From the NCBI RefSeq assembly GCF_021044825.1, contig NZ_JAJNOC010000013.1:1-64000 (forward strand): 64,000 nt of DNA. The letters are read 5' to 3'. How positions within the stretch are numbered: the first letter of the stretch is position 1; the number at the start of each line of letters is the position of its first letter. Of this stretch, positions 41,641-50,074 are shown in pieces. This DNA is from Massilia phyllostachyos (GTDB taxonomy: Bacteria; Pseudomonadota; Gammaproteobacteria; Burkholderiales; Burkholderiaceae_D). The position numbers and the translations under genes were made by a program. A model generated the notes under the pieces. The model saw only the letters and a program-made list of their open reading frames with translations. It had not been told where the DNA came from and did no database searches.

Positions 41641-42369
41641 TCAGCTGCGCCGGCGATCGGCCAGGAACTGCTGCGCGCGCGGCGTCTGCGGGTTGGCGAA
41701 GAAGTCTTCCGGCTTGGCGCGTTCGAGAATGCGGCCCTCGCTCATGAACACGATGCGATCCGCCACTTCGCGCGCAAAACCCATCTCGTGGGTGACGCAC
41801 ACCATGGTCATGCCTCCGTGCGCCAGCGAGCGCATCACGCCCAGCACCTCGCCCACCATTTCCGGGTCGAGGGCGCTGGTCGGCTCGTCGAACAGCATGA
41901 TCGGCGGGCGCATCGCCAGGGCGCGCGCGATCGCCACGCGCTGTTGCTGGCCGCCCGACAGTGCATTCGGATAGGCGTCGCGCTTGTGCGCCAGGCCGAC
42001 CTGCTCCAGCAGCGTCATTGCGTAGTCGCGCGCTTCGCTCGAGCTCGCGCGCTTCAGGTTGACCGGGGCCAGCGTGCAGTTCTCCAGCACGGTCAGGTGC
42101 GGGAACAGGTTGAAGTGCTGGAACACGAAGCCGATGCCGGCGCGCAGCCGGTCGACGTTCGTCCCCTTCGCGTGGATCTCGCGGCCGTCGATGGAGATCG
42201 TGCCACCGTCGATTTCCTCGAGGCGGTTCAGGGTGCGGATCAGGGTCGACTTGCCCGAGCCCGAGGGTCCGCACACGACGACCACCTCGTTCTTCTCCAC
42301 GCGCTCGCTGACATCGACGAGCGCATGGTAATCTCCGTAAAACTTGTTGACTTTATCGAGAACGATCAT
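41641..42369 (-). CDS. Polar amino acid ABC transporter ATPase
   Basis: The 242-residue ATPase is of the GlnQ/GltL type. Walker A GPSGSGKS is at 34-41, the signature is [15 protein letters not shown], and Walker B is [14 protein letters not shown]. It powers the importer made by the two upstream permease genes and the binding protein gene. The gap to the preceding permease is 15 bases. Confidence 0.94.
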   Translation of the reverse strand: MIVLDKVNKFYGDYHALVDVSERVEKNEVVVVCGPSGSGKSTLIRTLNRLEEIDGGTISIDGREIHAKGTNVDRLRAGIGFVFQHFNLFPHLTVLENCTLAPVNLKRASSSEARDYAMTLLEQVGLAHKRDAYPNALSGGQQQRVAIARALAMRPPIMLFDEPTSALDPEMVGEVLGVMRSLAHGGMTMVCVTHEMGFAREVADRIVFMSEGRILERAKPEDFFANPQTPRAQQFLADRRRS

Positions 42370-42384
42370 CGTTCGACTACCCTT

Positions 42385-43065
42385 TTACGAAGCCCGCGCC
42401 AGGCGGCGCTCGAGCAGGAAGGCCAGGCGGGACAGGCCGAAACAGAGGATGAAATAGGTCAGCGCCAGGATCAGGTAGACCTCGACCGCCTGCGTGAACA
42501 CCAGGGTGTTGATCTGGGTGGCGATGAACGACACTTCCGACAGGCCGATGATGTAGCCGAGCGAGGTCGCCTTGATGGTCGAGACCAGCTGGCTGACGAT
42601 CGACGGCAGGCCGTTGCGCAGGGTCTGCGGCAGCACCACCAGGCGCAGCGCCTGCGGGTACGACAGGCCCAGCGAGCGGGCGCTCTCGAGCTGCCCTTTC
42701 GGCAGCGCGCGAATGCCGGCGGCCACGATCTCGGCCAGGTAGACGCCATCGAACAGCACCAGCACCATCAGCATGGTGGTGGCCTGGCCGGTCTTCACGC
42801 CGGTCACGGCGGGCAGGAAGAAGTAGACCCAGAACACGACCAGCAGCAGCGGCACCGCGCGCACCAGCTGCACCAGGGTCGCCACCGGCCAGCGGACCGC
42901 GCGATGGCTGCTCACGCGCGCCACGCCCAGCAGCAGGCCGAAGGGCATCGCCAGGGGCAGCGCGCCGAACGACAGCAGCACGGTGAGCGCCAGGCCGCCG
43001 AGGGGACCATCGGGATATTGGCCGACCAGGAAGTACAGCCAGTAGGTATCGATCAGTTCGAGCAT
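42385..43065 (-). CDS. Polar amino acid ABC transporter permease 2
   Basis: The 226-residue inner-membrane protein has about five helices. The HisM/GltK-type EAA loop reads LESARSLGLSYPQALRLVVL. The heterodimer partner is encoded 10 bases upstream. Confidence 0.93.
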   Translation of the reverse strand: MLELIDTYWLYFLVGQYPDGPLGGLALTVLLSFGALPLAMPFGLLLGVARVSSHRAVRWPVATLVQLVRAVPLLLVVFWVYFFLPAVTGVKTGQATTMLMVLVLFDGVYLAEIVAAGIRALPKGQLESARSLGLSYPQALRLVVLPQTLRNGLPSIVSQLVSTIKATSLGYIIGLSEVSFIATQINTLVFTQAVEVYLILALTYFILCFGLSRLAFLLERRLARAS

Positions 43066-43075
43066 GGGTTCAGCC

Positions 43076-43771
43076 TTATGCCGGACGGACCGGGAAGCGC
43101 CGCTGGTACAAATGCGCAGCGAACGAAATCAGCAGCGACACGGTGAGGTAGGCCAGGGTCGCGAAGGTGAAGGCCTCGACGCTGCGGAAGCTCGCGGTCT
43201 CCACGCGCGCGGCCTGGTACATCATCTCGGCGGCGCCGATCACGGTGGCAACGCTGGTGTCCTTCCACAGGTTGATGGTCTGCGACAGCAGCGGCGGCAC
43301 CGAGGCGCGGAAGGCTTGCGGCAGCAGCACCAGGCGCATCGCTTTGATGCGTCCCAGGCCCAGCGAACGGGCCGCCTCCAGCTGCGAGGCCGGCACCGCG
43401 CGGATGCCGCTGCGGATGTCCTCGGCCATGTGCACGCCGCTGTACAGCGACAGCGCGATCACCGCGCACACGGCTTCCGGGTTGTGCGCATACAGGAACT
43501 CGCGCGCGCCTTCCGGCAGCAGTTCGGGAAAGGCGAAGTACCAGAACAGGAGGTGCGCCAGCAGCGGCACGTTGCGGATGCCTTCGACGATGGCGGCGCC
43601 AATGATGCGCAGCGGCGCGGCCGTCGAGGTGCGCATCAGGGCGACCAGGGCGCCGAGCGGCAGCGCGATGACGAAACTGGCGGCGGTCAGTTGCAGGGAC
43701 AGGACGAGGCCCTGCACCAGCCAGTCGTGGTACTGGCCGGATTGCAGGATGCTGGGATCGAAAAACGGCAA
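43076..43771 (-). CDS. Polar amino acid ABC transporter permease 1
   Basis: The 231-residue permease has the EAA loop LEAARSLGLGRIKAMRLVLL and five membrane segments. The best start is TTG 43771 (first residues PFFDPSILQ), with no good ribosome site, so the start is uncertain. It lies 28 bases after the binding protein gene. Confidence 0.88.
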   Translation of the reverse strand: MPFFDPSILQSGQYHDWLVQGLVLSLQLTAASFVIALPLGALVALMRTSTAAPLRIIGAAIVEGIRNVPLLAHLLFWYFAFPELLPEGAREFLYAHNPEAVCAVIALSLYSGVHMAEDIRSGIRAVPASQLEAARSLGLGRIKAMRLVLLPQAFRASVPPLLSQTINLWKDTSVATVIGAAEMMYQAARVETASFRSVEAFTFATLAYLTVSLLISFAAHLYQRRFPVRPA

Positions 43772-43799
43772 AACGCTAGCTATCGAAGACAGTCGGCAA

Positions 43800-44630
43800 T
43801 CAGATCTTGTCGGAGCTGATCTTGAAGGTGCGCTTGGCGATGTTGGCGCGGGTGCCCGGGCCGTACCACTTGTTGAACAGCTGCTCGGCGGCGCCGCTGG
43901 CTTCGAGTTCGCGCAGGGTCTGGTCGACCACCGCCTTCAGGCTCTTTTCACCTTTCTTCAGGCCGAGGGCGATCGACTCGTTGCCGATCGAAGTCGGCAG
44001 GATGGTGAAGCCCTTGGCGGCCGGGCCGAGCTTGCCGTAGTCGGCCAGCAGCGAGGATTCGTCGTTGACGTAGGCGACGCCCTTCCCCTGGCGCAGCGCC
44101 TGGAAGGCCTGCTGGGTGTTTTCAAACGTCACCACTTGGGCGGTCGGCACGGCCGCGCGGATATTGGTTTCCTGGGTGCCGCCGCGCACGGTGACGACCT
44201 TCTTGCCGGCCAGCTGGGGCAGCGCGCCGATGCCGCTGCCGGCGCGGACCATGACCTTCGAGCCGGTCACGAAATGGGTCAGCGCGAAGTCGACCTGCGA
44301 TTCGCGCTCCTTGTTGTGGGTGAGCGTGGCGGCGAGCGCGTCGACCTGGCCCTGCTGCAGCTCCGGAATGCGGGCCGACACCGACATCTGCTTGAACACC
44401 GGCTTGACGCCGATCTTCTTGGCCACCGCGGTGGCGATGTCGATCTCGTAGCCGACCAGCTGGCGGGTCCTGGGGTCGACGAAGCTGTTCGGTTCGTCGG
44501 TGCCGAGCACGCCGAAGACGATCGTGCCCTTCTTCTTGATGTCGGCCAGCTGGTCGGCATGCGCGGCGGCGGCGACCAGGTTGGCGGACAGGGCGAGCGC
44601 ACCCAGCAAAACGTGACGGCGGCTGAACAT
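43800..44630 (-). CDS. Polar amino acid ABC transporter periplasmic binding protein
   Basis: The 276-residue product is a family 3 solute-binding protein. It has the signal peptide MFSRRHVLLGALALSANLVA, ending near HADQ, with twin Arg. The mature lobes show GTIVFGVLGTDEPNSFVD, GYEIDIATAVAKKIG and DALAATLTHNKERES. The ligand is probably an acidic or polar amino acid (glutamate/aspartate relatives), but this cannot be settled by eye. ATG 44630 is preferred because GGAG lies 6 bases upstream; two in-frame ATGs precede it. Confidence 0.9.
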   Translation of the reverse strand: MFSRRHVLLGALALSANLVAAAAHADQLADIKKKGTIVFGVLGTDEPNSFVDPRTRQLVGYEIDIATAVAKKIGVKPVFKQMSVSARIPELQQGQVDALAATLTHNKERESQVDFALTHFVTGSKVMVRAGSGIGALPQLAGKKVVTVRGGTQETNIRAAVPTAQVVTFENTQQAFQALRQGKGVAYVNDESSLLADYGKLGPAAKGFTILPTSIGNESIALGLKKGEKSLKAVVDQTLRELEASGAAEQLFNKWYGPGTRANIAKRTFKISSDKI

Positions 44631-44812
44631 ATTCTTCTCCATGCAGCAAAAATTCAATCGGAGAAGTATAAGGCATGATCTTGCATGGCCGAACGATCAA
44701 TTAGCCATAAGAAAATGCGCTCTCGACTATAAAGGCCGGGATGTGTTCAGTCATCCGTACTCCGCCGCGCCATGCTAGAGTGGCAAGCAACAAGGATTGA
44801 AGCGGAGGCGCC

Positions 44813-45610
44813 ATGCTGGTCGTAACCTATAACGTGAACGGAATCGGGGCGCGCCTGCCGGCCCTGCTCGAATATCTCGACGAACGCAAGCCGGACGTGG
44901 TCTGCCTGCAGGAGCTCAAGGCGCCGCAGGAGAAGTTTCCGGAAATCCAAATCCGCGAGGCCGGATACCACGCGATCTGGCATGGCCAGAAGAGCTGGAA
45001 CGGCGTCGCCATCCTCACCCGCGATGGCCCGGCGCAGGAACTGCAGCGCGGCCTGCCGGGCGACCCGACGGACGAACAAAGCCGCTACATCGAGGCGGTC
45101 TACCAGGGCCTGGTGGTGTGCGGCCTGTACCTGCCGAACGGGAATCCGGCGCCGGGGCCGAAGTTCGACTACAAGCTGGCGTGGATGGAGCGCCTGATCC
45201 TGCGCGGCGCGGAGCTGATGCAAACGAAGGCGCCGGTCGTGATGTGCGGCGACTTCAACGTGATCCCGACGGATCTCGACGTCTACAAGCCGGAGCGCTG
45301 GCTGGACGACGCCCTGTTCCGCCCCGAGAGCCGCGCCGCCTTCGCGCGCCTGATGTCGCAGGGCTGGACCGACTCGCTGCGCACGATGTACCCGGACCAG
45401 GTGGTCTACACCTTCTGGGATTACTTCCGCAACGCCTTCGGGCGCGACGCCGGCATCCGCATCGACCACCTGCTGCTCAGCCCTGCCCTGGCGCCCGCCC
45501 TGCGCGGCGCCGGCGTCGACAAGTTCCAGCGCGCGAAGGAAAAGCCGAGCGACCACGCGCCGACCTGGGTCGAGCTGGACATGGCCGCGGCGCTGCAGCC
45601 GAAGGGGTGA
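44813..45610 (+). CDS. xthA: Exodeoxyribonuclease III
   Basis: This AP endonuclease/3'-exonuclease acts in base-excision repair. The 265-residue product has N7, the metal ligand E34 (LQELK), GDFNVIPTDLDVY and the terminal catalytic SDHAP. GGAGG precedes the ATG. Monocistronic or with the LysE gene 52 bases downstream. Confidence 0.95.
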   Translation: MLVVTYNVNGIGARLPALLEYLDERKPDVVCLQELKAPQEKFPEIQIREAGYHAIWHGQKSWNGVAILTRDGPAQELQRGLPGDPTDEQSRYIEAVYQGLVVCGLYLPNGNPAPGPKFDYKLAWMERLILRGAELMQTKAPVVMCGDFNVIPTDLDVYKPERWLDDALFRPESRAAFARLMSQGWTDSLRTMYPDQVVYTFWDYFRNAFGRDAGIRIDHLLLSPALAPALRGAGVDKFQRAKEKPSDHAPTWVELDMAAALQPKG

Positions 45611-45662
45611 CGGCGCCATCATTTGCGCTACCATGCTGGTTTGTCATCGATAAACCAGCACC

Positions 45663-46286
45663 ATGCTCACACCCGAACAGTTCCTCGGCTTCCTCACCGC
45701 CGCCATCCTGATCACCCTCTCGCCCGGCCCCGACAACATGATGGTGCTGGGCGCCGGCATCGCCAAGGGACGCGCGCGCGGGATCGCCTTCGGACTCGGT
45801 TGCGCCCTGGGCTGCCTGAATCACACCCTGCTGGCCGTGATCGGCGTGAGCGCCCTGCTCGCGGCGTCGCCGGTCGCTTTCACGGCGCTCAAGGTCGCCG
45901 GTGGCTTGTATCTTATCTGGATGGGCATCGGCGCCCTGCGCAGCCGCGGCGGCGCCACGGTGGCGTCCGGCGTGCCGGACGAATCGGCGCGCACCCTGTT
46001 CTTCAAGGGGCTGCTGGCGAATGCGATCAATCCGAAGGTGGTGCTGTTCTTCCTGTCCTTCCTGCCGCAGTTCGTGGTCGCCTCGCGCGGCGATGCGAAC
46101 TGGCAGATCGCCTGGCTGGGCCTGATCTTCACCGCGCAGGCGGCGCTGATCTTCGGCCTGCTCGGCTACTTCTCGGGGTCGATCGGCCAGTGGCTGAACC
46201 GCACGCCGCGCGCGGGGATGTGGCTGGATCGGATCGCGGGGGCGATTTTCGTGGGCCTGGGCCTGCGCCTGATCGTTGCGCGCTGA
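45663..46286 (+). CDS. LysE/RhtB-family amino acid exporter
   Basis: The 207-residue inner-membrane protein has about six helices. The N-terminal signature is TLSPGPDNMMVLGAGIAKGR and the downstream motif is NAINPKVVLFFLSFLPQFV. The family exports amino acids or homoserine lactone-like compounds; the substrate is not determinable. Confidence 0.92.
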   Translation: MLTPEQFLGFLTAAILITLSPGPDNMMVLGAGIAKGRARGIAFGLGCALGCLNHTLLAVIGVSALLAASPVAFTALKVAGGLYLIWMGIGALRSRGGATVASGVPDESARTLFFKGLLANAINPKVVLFFLSFLPQFVVASRGDANWQIAWLGLIFTAQAALIFGLLGYFSGSIGQWLNRTPRAGMWLDRIAGAIFVGLGLRLIVAR

Positions 46287-46313
46287 ACCATCAACTGCAA
46301 TACGCTTGTTCAG

Positions 46314-46344
46314 CACGTCATCCCGGCGAAGGCCGGGATCCAAT
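46314..46344 (+). repeat. CGTCGT-CCGG palindrome, copy A (after LysE)
   Basis: CACGTCATCCCGGCGAAGGC continuing to CCGGGATCCAAT. The forward copy of an inverted pair in the convergent LysE/GH31 gap. Confidence 0.8.
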
Positions 46345-46364
46345 ATCAGCTAGCAATCCGCGAA

Positions 46365-46399
46365 CAAACTTGGGTTCCCGCCTGCGCGGGAACGACGTG
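46365..46399 (-). repeat. CGTCGT-CCGG palindrome, copy B (after LysE)
   Basis: CAAACTTGGGTTCCCGCCTG continuing to CGCGGGAACGACGTG, in reverse orientation to copy A. Here the order is forward-reverse, the opposite of the other two pairs. Confidence 0.8.
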
Positions 46400-46445
46400 C
46401 CGAGGTTGCGGGCCGCAAAAGCTTGCCGCCAGCCCGCATCCTCCT

Positions 46446-48842
46446 TCAAAGCGTCACCACCACCGTGCTTGACGGCTGCTTGCGCGCCGCCACCGGCACC
46501 TCCAGCAAATTGTGCTGGTCATTCCAGCTGAACCGCACCGCCTTGCCATCCACCGTCACCGCGCGCGGCCTGGCCTGCACATTGTGCACCTTCAGCGCGA
46601 AGCCACGCTCCGAGGCAGCCTGCGCCTTGCCGGTCTCGGTGCTGAACCTGATCTCGAGCTTGCCGCCCGCGTACTGGCTGGCAAAGCGCACGATCTCGTA
46701 CCGCCCCTTGGCATAGGCGTCCGCCGTCTCGCCATCGTCGTCATACATCTTGCCCTCCCCCTTCGCCACGCTGGCGTCGTGGTAGTAGTGCAGGTCGATG
46801 CTGCGGGTCGAGTAGTCGCGCGTGCTCTGCACCACCTTCGCCATCGGCACGAAGGCGCCGGCGCGCACGTAGACCGGAATGTTGGCTTCGGCCGGTTTTA
46901 CAACTTCCGTGATCCCGCCCATATGCTTCTCGCCGGTGTGGAAATCGAACCAGACCGAGCCCTTCACCGGGAAGTGCACCTCCTTACGGGTAGCGCCCGG
47001 CTCGACCACCGGCGCGACCAGGAAGTCATGCCCCCACAAATAGGTCGACGAGATGGCGGTCGCTTCGTCTTCCTCGAACAGCACCGGCCGCATCAGCGGC
47101 ATGCCGGTGCTGCTGTTGTCAAAAGCGAGCGTGTAGTTATACGGCAGCATGGCGTAGCGCAGCCACACGGCTTCGCGCGCCAGCACCTTGGTGCGCTCGG
47201 AACGGAACACCGGCTCGGGCGCCACGTCGTCCTGGGCGTGCGGGCGGAACACCGGCTGGAACACGCCGTACTGCAGCCAGCGCACGTAGAGTTCATCGTC
47301 CAGCACCGCACCGGCGAATCCGCCCAGGTCCGAGTGCATATAGGCCAGGCCCTGCATGCCCATCTGCAGCGAGATCTCCACCTGCGACTGCAGTCCGCCC
47401 CAGCCGCGGCTGACGTCGCCCGACCAGGGGATCATGCCGAAGCGCTGCGAACCCGAGTAACCGGCGCGCATCAGGATGAAGGGGCGCTCGTTCGGGTAAT
47501 CCTTGCGGTAGCCTTCGGCGATCAGGCGCGCCCAGTCGTGGCCGTAGATATTGTGGATGCGGTCGGCGCCCTGTCTGGCGCCGTCTTCGCCGTGCTGCAC
47601 CCACGAAGGATGCACTTCCGGTTCGCCCAGGTCGCCCCACCAGCCGGCCACGCCGCCGGCCTTCAGGTTCTTGTACACGTTCCAGAACCAGTCGCGGCTG
47701 CGCTGGGTGTACATGTCGACCAGGCCGGTGTTCCCGAAGTAGAAATCGTAGGTCGCCGGCTTGCCCGCTTCGTCGGTGGCCAGCACGCGCTGCTGCACCG
47801 CTTCCTGCCAGCGCTGCGAGGTCGTCAACACGAACGGCTCGGTGACGATCACCGTTTTGACGCCCTTTTGCTTCAGGTCCGCCATCATCTTTTCGGCGTT
47901 CGGGAAGGTGTCGCGGTCCCAGGCCAGGTTGCCCATCGTGTCCTTGACGGTCTTCCCGAACCAGAACAGGTCCAGCACCACGGCGTCGAGCGGGATCTTG
48001 TCGGCGATGAAACGGTCGACCACGGCGCGGGTCTGGGCCTCGCTCTTGTAGCCGAAGCGGCTGGCGAAGTTGCCGAAGGCCCAGCGCGGCGGCAGCGGCT
48101 GGCGGCCGGTGAGCGCGGTGTAGTCGGCCATCACGCCGTCCCAGCTGTCGCCGGCCACCACCTGGTAGGTCTTGCGGCCGCCGATCACCTCGTAGCGCAG
48201 GGTGCCGTCCTTGCGGCTGTCGAAATCGAGCCAGCCGACCTGCGGATTGTCGAAGTGGATCGCGTACTTCTTCGACGAGAGCGCGAGCGGAATCGTAAAG
48301 TTCAACAGCTGCGACTTCTCGCCGTAGCCGTAGTGCGCCTTGTTATAGAGCTGGAAGCGCTTGCCGCGCCGGTCCATGCCGGCAGCGCGCGCGCCGGCGC
48401 CGTACAGCGCCTCGCCGTCGTCGAGCGCGAACTCGATGGTCTCCATCTTGCCGTCGCGGCCGTAGCCGTGCTTCTCCGCCACCAGCGGCTTGCCCTTGTA
48501 CAGGTAGCTGATGCGGAACGGCCGCTTGTCGACCACCACCGTGATGCCGGCCGTCGCGTACACCAGGCGCGCGCCCTCGTCCGTCAAGCGGGCGCCCACG
48601 TCCACCGGCGCCAGCACCACGGCGTGCGAGGCCGCCTCGAACCGTTCGCCGTTCGGGATGAAGGTGGTCTCGACCACGTTCGCCGAATACGGCTTGATCA
48701 GGTAGCGGCCGTCGCTGGTCGCGAGTTCGAGGGTGTTCTGGTTGCGGGTATGGCCCTGCAGCTGGCGGTCAGCGTTCTGGGCGTAGGCAAGCGGGCTGGC
48801 CAGCAGGCACAGCATCAAGCGGGCGATCGTCGTGGGCGTCAT
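46446..48842 (-). CDS. Glycoside hydrolase family 31 enzyme, exported
   Basis: The 798-residue product has a signal peptide (to LAYAQ, about 22) and acts on alpha-glucosides in the periplasm or outside the cell. Domains in order: N-terminal beta-sandwich, GH31 barrel (about 245-570) with the nucleophile Asp in WWGDLGEPEVH and the acid/base Asp in PWSGDVSRGWGG, then proximal and distal C-terminal beta domains with the DUF5110-like DDDGETADAYAKGRYE. The WWGDLGEPE form recalls oligosaccharide transglucosidases rather than plain alpha-glucosidases; this is from memory. It could also be an alpha-xylosidase. Confidence 0.88.
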   Translation of the reverse strand: MTPTTIARLMLCLLASPLAYAQNADRQLQGHTRNQNTLELATSDGRYLIKPYSANVVETTFIPNGERFEAASHAVVLAPVDVGARLTDEGARLVYATAGITVVVDKRPFRISYLYKGKPLVAEKHGYGRDGKMETIEFALDDGEALYGAGARAAGMDRRGKRFQLYNKAHYGYGEKSQLLNFTIPLALSSKKYAIHFDNPQVGWLDFDSRKDGTLRYEVIGGRKTYQVVAGDSWDGVMADYTALTGRQPLPPRWAFGNFASRFGYKSEAQTRAVVDRFIADKIPLDAVVLDLFWFGKTVKDTMGNLAWDRDTFPNAEKMMADLKQKGVKTVIVTEPFVLTTSQRWQEAVQQRVLATDEAGKPATYDFYFGNTGLVDMYTQRSRDWFWNVYKNLKAGGVAGWWGDLGEPEVHPSWVQHGEDGARQGADRIHNIYGHDWARLIAEGYRKDYPNERPFILMRAGYSGSQRFGMIPWSGDVSRGWGGLQSQVEISLQMGMQGLAYMHSDLGGFAGAVLDDELYVRWLQYGVFQPVFRPHAQDDVAPEPVFRSERTKVLAREAVWLRYAMLPYNYTLAFDNSSTGMPLMRPVLFEEDEATAISSTYLWGHDFLVAPVVEPGATRKEVHFPVKGSVWFDFHTGEKHMGGITEVVKPAEANIPVYVRAGAFVPMAKVVQSTRDYSTRSIDLHYYHDASVAKGEGKMYDDDGETADAYAKGRYEIVRFASQYAGGKLEIRFSTETGKAQAASERGFALKVHNVQARPRAVTVDGKAVRFSWNDQHNLLEVPVAARKQPSSTVVVTL

Positions 48843-48905
48843 GGATTCCGGTTGTCGTTTTTACCAAACGAGAGCATGACAGAAATCCGCCCGGGGGTAC
48901 AACAT

Positions 48906-48926
48906 TCATGTAAGAAAATTACATGA
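48906..48926. promoter_or_regulatory. Perfect 8-5-8 dyad upstream of the GH31 gene
   Basis: TCATGTAA-GAAAA-TTACATGA, 64 bases before the GH31 ATG and 9 bases past the amidohydrolase stop. It fits the size and position of a dimeric repressor or activator site. It could instead be a weak transcription end for the amidohydrolase gene. Confidence 0.45.
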
Positions 48927-48934
48927 GGTCGTCG

Positions 48935-49912
48935 CTAGCGCAGATACGGCATCACGTTGTTGGCCACCCGCGCTGCCTCGGCGTCGGTCAGCGGCAGGCT
49001 GCGGAAGGCGGCCCAGGCGTCGCTCGGCGGCACCTCGGTGCCGACCGCGGTCTCGGACCCGTAGAGCACGCGTTCCAGGCCGACCTGGCGCAGGCGCCGC
49101 ACCAGGCGCAGCGCGTCGGCGCGCGACAGGCCCGGACGCGTAAAGGAGGCCGCATCGAGCCAGACCTGGCGCATGCGCGGGTCCTGGCGCACGGCGGCTT
49201 CGGCCAGCACGCTCAATGCCGCCAGCGGCGTGGCCGCCTCCGCCTGCGCGGCGCCGCCCGGGAACATCTCGGCATACGCGACCTGCACCGGCACGTCGGG
49301 CGCGAACGGCAGCAGCCGGTCGATCAGGACGCGCGCGCCGGCGGCGCTGGTGCCGCGCAGCTGCAGCACGATCGCCAGGCCGCGCGCATTCGCCGCGCGG
49401 AACACGCGCTGCACGCGCTCGATCTGGTCGGCCTCGTCGAGGCGGCTGACCGAGCCCGGGTGCAGCTTGATGGCGCGCCCGAACTCCGGGCTCGCGGCGC
49501 AGCGCGCCAGTTCGGCCAGCGCGTAATCCTTGAGCGGGTCGACGCTGCACAGCGCCACCAGGCGTCCCGGATAGTCGCTCGCCTGGCGCGCGGCCCAGTC
49601 GTTCTCGGCGCGCACGCGCGCATATTCTTCGCCCGGCAGCTGGGCCGGACGCCCGTAGATCCAGGCCACCGACAGCACCGCCGCGCGCTCGATGCCGGCG
49701 GCGTCGAGCTGGGCGATCAGGTCGTGGGCCGACACCGGCTCCAGCTGCGCGTTCGACGACAGGAAGGCGGCGGCCGCGGGGCTGTAGATGTACTGGTGAT
49801 GGTCGGCCAGCGGCGCGCGGATCGGCGCAGACGGCGCGCTCGGCCCCGCCTTGGCGGCGCCGGCGAGGGCCAGCAGCACGGCAGCGGACAGCAGGACAGG
49901 GACACGCCTCAT
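48935..49912 (-). CDS. Exported amidohydrolase-family protein
   Basis: The 325-residue product has a signal peptide (MRRVPVLLSAAVLLALAGAA, ending KAG). It is a TIM-barrel fold of the amidohydrolase-2 type, with the N-terminal ADHHQYIYSP metal region, AIKLHPG, the strand VWLDAASF and the late VLYGSET. Substrates in this family are diverse (decarboxylases, lactonases). ATG 49912 has GAGG 7 bases upstream; the frame is open further upstream but without a signal peptide in register. Divergent from the POT transporter. Confidence 0.75.
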   Translation of the reverse strand: MRRVPVLLSAAVLLALAGAAKAGPSAPSAPIRAPLADHHQYIYSPAAAAFLSSNAQLEPVSAHDLIAQLDAAGIERAAVLSVAWIYGRPAQLPGEEYARVRAENDWAARQASDYPGRLVALCSVDPLKDYALAELARCAASPEFGRAIKLHPGSVSRLDEADQIERVQRVFRAANARGLAIVLQLRGTSAAGARVLIDRLLPFAPDVPVQVAYAEMFPGGAAQAEAATPLAALSVLAEAAVRQDPRMRQVWLDAASFTRPGLSRADALRLVRRLRQVGLERVLYGSETAVGTEVPPSDAWAAFRSLPLTDAEAARVANNVMPYLR

Positions 49913-50074
49913 ACAGATACCTCGCACGAAAAAAGCGCCCGGCATCGATGCCGGGGAACGCCATGTTATCGCATTGGCAGCAGCCGCTGTCAAGATTGCA
50001 GCTTTCATGCGCCTCGCGTAGCATCGCCGGATCGCGGCAAGCCGGAGCGGCGGCCGTACTGACAAAGGAAGCAG

